64,000 nucleotides of DNA from Parietaria judaica (taxonomy: Eukaryota > Streptophyta > Magnoliopsida > Rosales > Urticaceae). This document shows positions 58,454 to 64,000 of this stretch, piece by piece. Where the stretch lies: positions 11,398,056 through 11,462,055 of the forward strand of contig OX940868.1 of assembly GCA_954871525.1 (NCBI GenBank). The letters are read 5' to 3'. Below the pieces are notes generated by a model. The model was not told the DNA's origin. It did no database searches and worked only from the letters and a program-made list of their open reading frames with translations. Within the stretch, counting starts at the first letter, position 1. Each line of letters starts with the position of its first letter. Position numbers and translations under genes: made by a program.

Positions 58454-60380
58454 CACTACACGCCGCGGCTGTGATCATAAATCCCTTAAACCCGATGAAC
58501 GCAGCCGCAGCTTGGACGAATTCGCCTCAATTTTTGAAGAATAATTTTCTTCTATAATTGTTTTTCATTGATTTTTCTAATATATATTAAACACGATATA
58601 ATAAAAAAAATTATGAACTAATTAAGTACGATAAAGACACAATATAAATATTGTTGTCAAAATACACAAATTACTGTTTTGTAACCCTAACCACGAGCAA
58701 AAAAAATCCGTAACCACGGGTACATATAATAAAACATAACTAAATTTTTTTTTTTTTTTAAAAACTAACCTTAATATAAATACTAATAGAATAATTATAA
58801 ACTATGATCATTCTATTCGTTCCCATGTTCCTTCTCGCCACTTCTTACATCGCCCTCGTTAATAACACTACTCCCTCTTACATTCCCGCGATAATTGAGT
58901 ACATCGATTTCCCTCTCGATCTAATTTTTCCGTCCTTTCCTTCGAGCGGCAGCCGGTGGACATGTGAAGTTGCGTGATCAATATCAAGTACGGCCACGGA
59001 TTATACATACCATCATGCATGAGTATGGTATCGAAAATATATTTGCCGATATCAAAGGTTTTTTCTTTGATGACCAAATACAACATCAATACCATTGGTA
59101 GCTTGATGATAGTGTAGTGAACCTTAAAGACAACACGAGCGTGTAGGAAGTAAAAAAATTGCGCGTACCTAATTCAATTGACCTCTCACGAGCCAGTTTT
59201 CTCCTCTAAACATACGCCAAACATTCCCCGAGTATTTAGCATTCAAAAGATGTCTGCTTAATAAAAAACCGTGGTTGTAATTATTTTGTATGCGACCTCG
59301 GTTTTCGTAATGCTGGTCGGGCCATAATGGTTATTGATGGTTTTTGGATAAAGCATCACCTTTCTCTTTTGCACCATCACTAATCCATCCGCAATGGTGT
59401 TGGACAAGTTCGAGTAGAACTCCTTTATCATCTTGAAGTTTTTGTCTTTTTTTTTTTTCAGAAGTGAAGCAAAAGTATTCAACCTGTGAGACTCAATTAT
59501 GTTCGTGATCTGATCACCCTTAACACAAACTGTAGGATCTACCGGGAACTCAAAACCTTGTTTGTGGCATGCACTTTCCGCGAGACGTTTGAACCGTTCA
59601 CTCTCTTTGAGACTAAAGACTATTTTTTTTTATCGTATGCTGCCTCAAGAACCTCTTGTTGTAATATCTGATGCTTTCTACTATCCATTGATAACTACAA
59701 ATTCAAAGAATTAATAAGACCTAATTAATAAATTTGAAAATAGTTTTTATCGAACATTTTGCATACATAATTTGAAACGTAAAAATTGGTTCAAATCTTG
59801 AATAGCACAATTTCTATAATAATATTAATAACAAGAAACGTAAAAAAAAAAAAAAAAAAACAACGACTAATATGAATAAAAATCCAAACAAAATTTTGAT
59901 TCAAAATTAAAAAATTCTAAACCCATTTTCATAAAACCTATAACCTAACTCACACCTGTAGACGACAAAGGTGACGGCGGTGACTTCGGCGGCAACGAGA
60001 GTTACTTTGGTTTTTATGATAGTTGTAAGAAATGAATGAGAAAGAATAAGAAGGTGGACTTTCGAGCTGCGGCTGATAGGGTTAAGCACGCCTCCATATG
60101 GGTCTTTAAGTTTAAGCTTTCATTTTTTGAACAAAGCCGCGGCGTATTTAAAATATACCACGTCACATTTAAAAACACGCCGCAACTATTTTTATTTGAG
60201 AATATGTTTCAACAACATTTCTAAGGCGTCGTAGGTATTTCATATAAACCCTGTCATGGTTTGAACACATGCCACAGTACACCTTGTTATGTGGATATCA
60301 TAATTAATTATACATCAGTCGCGACTTATAGCATATTGTGGCCACATCATATAGGATACATAGCCGCGGCAAAGCTGTTC
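58454..60380. mobile_element. Candidate TIR element with GCCGCGGC subterminal motifs
   Basis: CACTACACGCCGCGGCTGTG begins at 58454. Variants of GCCGCGGC or its relatives recur near both sides (58463, 58499, 60066, 60133, 60173, 60363) and are absent in between. CACTA elements start CACTA and have subterminal repeats, but a matching TAGTG end was not found, so the class and right border are uncertain. The interior holds a minus-strand Transposase_32-like remnant. Confidence 0.35.
58868..59680 (-). pseudogene. Transposase_32-like (PF20167 type) plant transposon protein remnant
   Basis: Minus-strand pieces resemble the putative plant transposon protein family often found in plant retroelements. 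In order: NIIESHRLNTFASLLKKKKD, KEFYSNLSNTIADGLVM with KRKVMLYPKTINNHYG (59258-59482), a weak middle section in shifted frames around 59100-59250 (RNFFTSYTLVLSLR, resembling the family segment before the next block), then LMLYLVIKEKTFDIGKYIFD and PYLILITQLHMSTG (58868-59095), which matches the AVLLYAIVTGKTIDIG-type segment and the following LI..LC block. At least two frameshifts and one stop. The role of this family is not known. Confidence 0.6.
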
Positions 60381-60419
60381 TTTGGGAAGTTTCACACAAC
60401 GTCTCTGATTTGGGCGGTT

Positions 60420-60985
60420 TCACACACCGTCTCCTATTTGTAGATTTGAGTGAATATTTTTTAGTGGTTGAGCAAATATCTTTAACTGGTTGATGGATTT
60501 TCTCAAAATTGGTAGGGCATGTTTTCTATAAATAGGAGAGCTTCGAAACCAGAAAACATACTCTACACTCTCACCAGAAACTCGCCCCCTCTCTCAGTTT
60601 CTGCGAATTCCTTTGGGGAAATTCTTCTTGGGGTTTTGCTTTTAAAGTTTAGTGATTATTCAGTGGGAGACCACACATCCTAGCAATCGAGTTCCAGAGA
60701 ATACCTCGGAAGACGATTGGAAGCTATCTTCTCGCACAGAAATCGCAAGGAGTAAGGTGGCACAGAGTTCTCGAAGATAAGAGTGCGCAGACAAAAACGT
60801 GAATGCTGCCTAGTACGCGTTTAATCTTTTATCGATTTTGCGTTTATTTCTTTTTTTTTTCATGGCTCAATTAAAATAAAATAATAAAATACTAAAAAAT
60901 TTAGAGAAATTATTTTATCACGATCCGATTTTTTTTTATGCATACTAGGTTGGGGTAATAACGATTATTGGTATGAGACTCTAAT
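60420..60985 (+). repeat. Candidate solo or truncated copia LTR with TATA box and altered primer-binding site
   Basis: CTATAAATAGGAGAGC at 60529-60544 is a strong TATA box followed by a CT/CA-rich leader. About 440 bp downstream, TTATTGGTATGAGACTC (60967-60983) resembles the copia primer-binding site TTGGTATCAGAGC with two changes. Together these look like an LTR followed by a primer-binding site on the plus strand. No coding part follows. A host-gene promoter is the alternative. Confidence 0.4.
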
Positions 60986-61419
60986 CCTTGTTAAAAATAT
61001 TTTAAAAGGTTACCCCACACATAGTGTATAATGAACAATTATTTCTCATGGGATTCTCTGAGAATCGGGTCGCAATAGTTTCATGTTTTACGATATTGGA
61101 AAAAATGTCATGATATATCCCGAAACCATGTTTTCGTATTTCTGCTGAATTAAAAAGTTACGATATTGCATACTTTCAACCTTTTTCTAAAGTTTATCAA
61201 AACAAGAAAGTTATTCGTTTTAAAAAAAATGGCAGTTCTTTTGGAATACTTTTTTCAGTCTTGTCCCGATTTTAGTATATTGGGAAATTCCTTAAAAGGT
61301 CAATTTTGAATACTGAAATCCCATCTAGCCTTTAAGTCACGTTTTAGGAATCGCTAAATAGTGATCATTTTTTAATTCATAGTTGGGTGATTATTCTTTA
61401 GAAAGTTTGTTTGTGAAGG
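60986..61419. other. Stretch without recognised features
   Basis: About 430 bp, AT-rich; could be the leader of the preceding LTR element. No reading frame of interest. Confidence 0.4.
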
Positions 61420-62496
61420 TGTGTTCATCAGAGTCGCAACAAGGACGAGCGTAGCGACTCAAATAAGTCAACCTCACTGGAGTACAAATTATTTTAAAAA
61501 TTAATGTATAGTTTGATATGTTTAAGATGTGTATTGTTGGAATGTTCGTTAGAATATTATTGAATTTGCGCTTGTTATGTTGTTTCATAAGTGATTGCAT
61601 GAGTAATTTTATAAAGATCCAATGATGGATGACTATGTAAAGTTGATGTTCATTACGTGATGATTATGAATTTTGGTTGAGATATGTTCTATTCCATTTG
61701 ATAATGGAATAATATATAAAATGTTATGGTATTTTGATCGTTATATTTATGAATGTCTCATCTCATTACATAAACAAGTGGAACGTAGGAGTTAATAAGT
61801 TTCGCACCACACCTCATGAGGAGGTTTTTACAGTTTTTATTTATCCTGAGATGAGCGAGTCATTGAGGACGGATTTATCTTGTTGTTTAGCTAAACTGTC
61901 AAAGATATGTGTATTTTTAACTCAACGCAAGTCATTGATGACAGGATTAATCTTGTCACATTCCTGAACCACCGATGTTATTAGGCCTTTGAATTCAGGA
62001 CTTGTACACCCCGTCGATCCAACAGCGCCCCGCGCGCAAGTTGGTACATACACAAGATGGTGAGCACCTAGGACGAGATTAGTAATAGATCCTAAAACGT
62101 AAAATGAAGCATAATTGGAAATTTGCATAGTATGTTTTCCTTATAGTTATTTTTCTGAGAAAATAGTTGTATCTCACTGAGCTTTTAGCCCTCACAAAAT
62201 TAATTTTCTTTCGTACTATAGTTAAAAAAAACCTATGATATGATTTCCTGGTGGATTGGACGGTGACAGTGGAAGATGTGCAAGGGATTGCGGGAATAGG
62301 TAATCCATGTGAAGACGTTTTTCGCGTATTTTATTTTTACATGATTTTTTGTTTTGAATAAAGGAATTCCTCGTTAAAAAAAATTCACTATCTTATTTAC
62401 TTTTAAGTTATAGTTATAAAATTTGGCAAAGTATTTTACAAGAGTTTTAAAGTAGTCTAGTAACTGACGGCTTCGAAAAAAGTCGGGTCGTCACAT
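61420..62496 (+). repeat. Candidate gypsy LTR (Del/Tekay-like style)
   Basis: Contains ATCTCACTGAGCTTTTAGCCCTCAC near 62171 (given in two parts: ATCTCACTGAGCTTTTAG then CCCTCAC) and ends GAAAAAAGTCGGGTCGTCACA at 62496. These are the style of Del/Tekay gypsy LTRs, which carry a TCACTGAG...CTCAC segment and end GGGTCGTNACA. No pair was found in the window and the start is a guess. Confidence 0.4.
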
Positions 62497-62696
62497 AATT
62501 GATTAGACAAATAAAGATGATTATGATTCTAATTATACTATTATTTCCTACATTTTTAAAGGCTTATTAGCAAAAGCCTCAATAAAATTCAAACTATTTA
62601 AAAAAGTACTCAAAGTTTACATAATCTATAATATACTCATTTTATATTTTGTTTTCCCTAATTACCCTCAAGCCCTAACCCACGTTTCACCCTCGC

Positions 62697-62806
62697 GAGC
62701 TCCCTATCTGAAATCATTTGATTCCAGCTCATAGCGACGATCTCCTTCCCCGAGCTCCTTCTCTGAAATCGTTTGATTCGAGCTCGTCGCGACGATCTCC
62801 TTTTCT
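62697..62806. repeat. 55-bp tandem duplication in the leader of the histone-fold gene
   Basis: GAGCTCCCTATCTGAAATCA starts at 62697 and GAGCTCCTTCTCTGAAATCG at 62752. The two units share the ATTTGATT(C/G), AGCTC and GCGACGATCTCCTT blocks. It ends four bases before the ATG at 62810. Confidence 0.9.
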
Positions 62807-62809
62807 GGA

Positions 62810-63200
62810 ATGGCAGCATGAACAAGGGCTTCCAATGGCGCCGCGGCTCCGTCGTCGAGCTCGTGGTTCGAGATCAGCCAAACGCCCAAGTCCAACGGAA
62901 AGCGAGAGCTCGAAGAGGAGAGCGCGAACAAGTTTTCGATGGAGCGGGTCAAGAGGATAGCGAGGAGCGAGGACAAGGAGATGAAGATCGCGCACGACAC
63001 GGTCTTCATCGTCAACAAAGCCACGGTATTGCCTGAATTTGTACCTTCGGTGATCCGATTTGGTGTTTTGGTATGTGCTAGGGTTTGCCTCTTAACTGTG
63101 GGATTCCGAATGAAGCAGAATTTTTTGGAAATATTCTGCGCAGAAGCGTTCGATTGCTGAGTCCAGTATCGCAAAAATTCACTCATGTACAAACATCCAT
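62810..63200 (+). pseudogene. NF-YC10/DPB3-1-type histone-fold gene, two in-frame stops, 3' part missing
   Basis: Exon 1 (62810-63025) starts MAA, has TGA as codon 4 (62819), then TRASNGAAAPSSSSWFEISQ, TPKSNGKRELEEES, NKFSMERVKRIARSEDKEMK and IAHDTVFIVNKAT, ending at a GT donor. Exon 2 (63116-63200, acceptor GAAG) continues QNFLEIFCAEAFDC, TGA at 63158 where the family has Ser, then VQYRKNSLMYKHP before a GTGAGT donor. This is the H2A/CBF-type histone fold of NF-YC10/DPB3-1 proteins (small subunits of DNA polymerase epsilon and NF-Y-like complexes). The phase-0 intron fits. The third exon (SSVVS..RYDFL.D.VPEK in relatives) was not found before the window end. Both stops could be single-base changes of Ser codons. 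A 55-bp duplicated, GC-rich leader with CCCTAACCC precedes it. Confidence 0.85.
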
Positions 63201-63572
63201 GTGAGTTTTTATATATATATATTTGATATTTTTTCTTACCATCGAATTCCTTTGGAGTCCAATTATGCTTAATTTATCAAGTTTAGTTAGGAGACGGAGC
63301 TAGGTTGCGAATTACGGGGGGCAAATTAAGCATACCCGAGGGTGAAATTTGAAAAATATAAGCATTACATAGTTGAAAAGTATGAAAATTTGGCCTTTTA
63401 CTAATTGTTGTTGGTGCTTGTTGCTCTGTGATGGAGTTGAGCTTTAGCTTTTATGTGAATACATGTTTAAGATGAGTCGGGTAATCGTAATCAAGGGTCG
63501 TTATTTTCGTGAATGATCCATTTAGTTTAATCATATTTTGTTTAATATTTTGTTGATAATTACATTTATAGG

Positions 63573-63860
63573 TGAATAACAATCCTGTTGATAAAACTAT
63601 TGAGCCTTCTAGTTTCAACCTTGGCATCACACAAATGCTTGAAAAGGTAACACTTGTGATCAATTTTAATTGCTGGTTGTAATTTATGTTACACAAGTGT
63701 AACAGGAATTACGTATCTGTAATTCCATTTACTGTATGTCAATTTAGTAATTTACATACCTCGTGTATTTGTAGGAAGAAGCTGAAAAGGTTCAATAAAC
63801 GTCTTTAAAGACATTTCAGAGAAAAGTTACAACAAGGGGTGCGAAGAAAGATAATGTGTG
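63573..63860 (+). other. Possible coding exons of unknown kind
   Basis: TTTATAG at 63572 is followed by a frame NNNPVDKTIEPSSFNLGITQ then MLEK, ending at a GTAACA donor (63647). A second acceptor TTTGTAG (63775) leads to EEAEKVQ and a stop. The SFNLGITQ style is seen in plant transposon-derived genes, but I do not recognise a family. It does not encode the missing histone-fold C-terminus. It could be foreign DNA that replaced exon 3. Confidence 0.3.
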
Positions 63861-64000
63861 AATTATTTTTTAGTCATTAACATGTTCGAACGTACGGTCT
63901 TTGACCAATTTGTCTCCTTTATTTTTTCTACCTTTTAAACTCTTATTACTATTACCTTTACTTATCGGATTATATCTTTTTAATCAGAAGCATGCAGAAT

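Noticed and set aside
59110..59123. GTGTAGTG at 59116 as the right end of a CACTA element starting at 58454
   Set aside because: Only eight bases match the inverted left end and they fall inside the Transposase_32-like remnant without matching flanking triplets.

Overview
This window is plant nuclear DNA from an AT-rich, transposon-dense region. The evidence is the element content: Ty1/copia and Tat-type Ty3/gypsy LTR retrotransposons, plant Helitrons with an RPA-like gene, a tRNA-derived SINE, Mutator-type inverted-repeat elements, a nuclear copy of chloroplast psbC/psbD DNA and a spliced plant histone-fold gene. The species cannot be told from the sequence; a dicot is likely. I found no intact host protein gene, no CRISPR array and no bacterial sequence.

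Left third (1-20.7 kb). An LTR and leader of an element leaving the window sit at 1-1495, followed by a very short SINE with a 15-bp target duplication (1689-1824) and a foldback element beside a (TA)n run (5785-6338). A complete but decayed copia element lies on the minus strand (8052-13061, target duplication ACTAC). Next come a rearranged chloroplast insertion (about 13489-13905), a degenerate 65-bp repeat field, a 2.5-kb non-autonomous LTR element (14969-17500, target duplication TTTTG) and a 793-bp inverted-repeat element with 9-bp target duplications (19929-20721).

Middle (21.0-38.9 kb). A minisatellite of about 21 copies of a 60-bp unit (21036-22275) abuts an old plus-strand copia element. 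The gag gene of that copia is split by an 11-kb Tat-lineage gypsy element (23292-34252, minus strand). The gypsy has dual RNase H domains and an additional antisense, apparently spliced gene between pol and its 3' LTR. Copia coding resumes in frame at 34253 and runs in pieces to about 38.4 kb.

Right part (41.4-56.9 kb). Two diverged Helitrons lie tail to tail as a roughly 15.5-kb imperfect inverted repeat centred near 49.94 kb. Each carries remnants of a Rep/PIF1 helicase gene and of a spliced RPA1-like gene. Each was hit by a 2.8-2.9-kb long-LTR insertion of one related family. Both have lesions in the helicase Walker A motif.

Right end (57-64 kb). LTR fragments, a Transposase_32-like coding remnant flanked by GCCGCGGC motifs, a further candidate copia LTR and a candidate gypsy LTR lead to a plus-strand gene for an NF-YC10/DPB3-1-type histone-fold protein. 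That gene has two in-frame TGA codons and no recognisable third exon, so I call it a pseudogene. All assignments come from reading the sequence; no alignment or database search was run.
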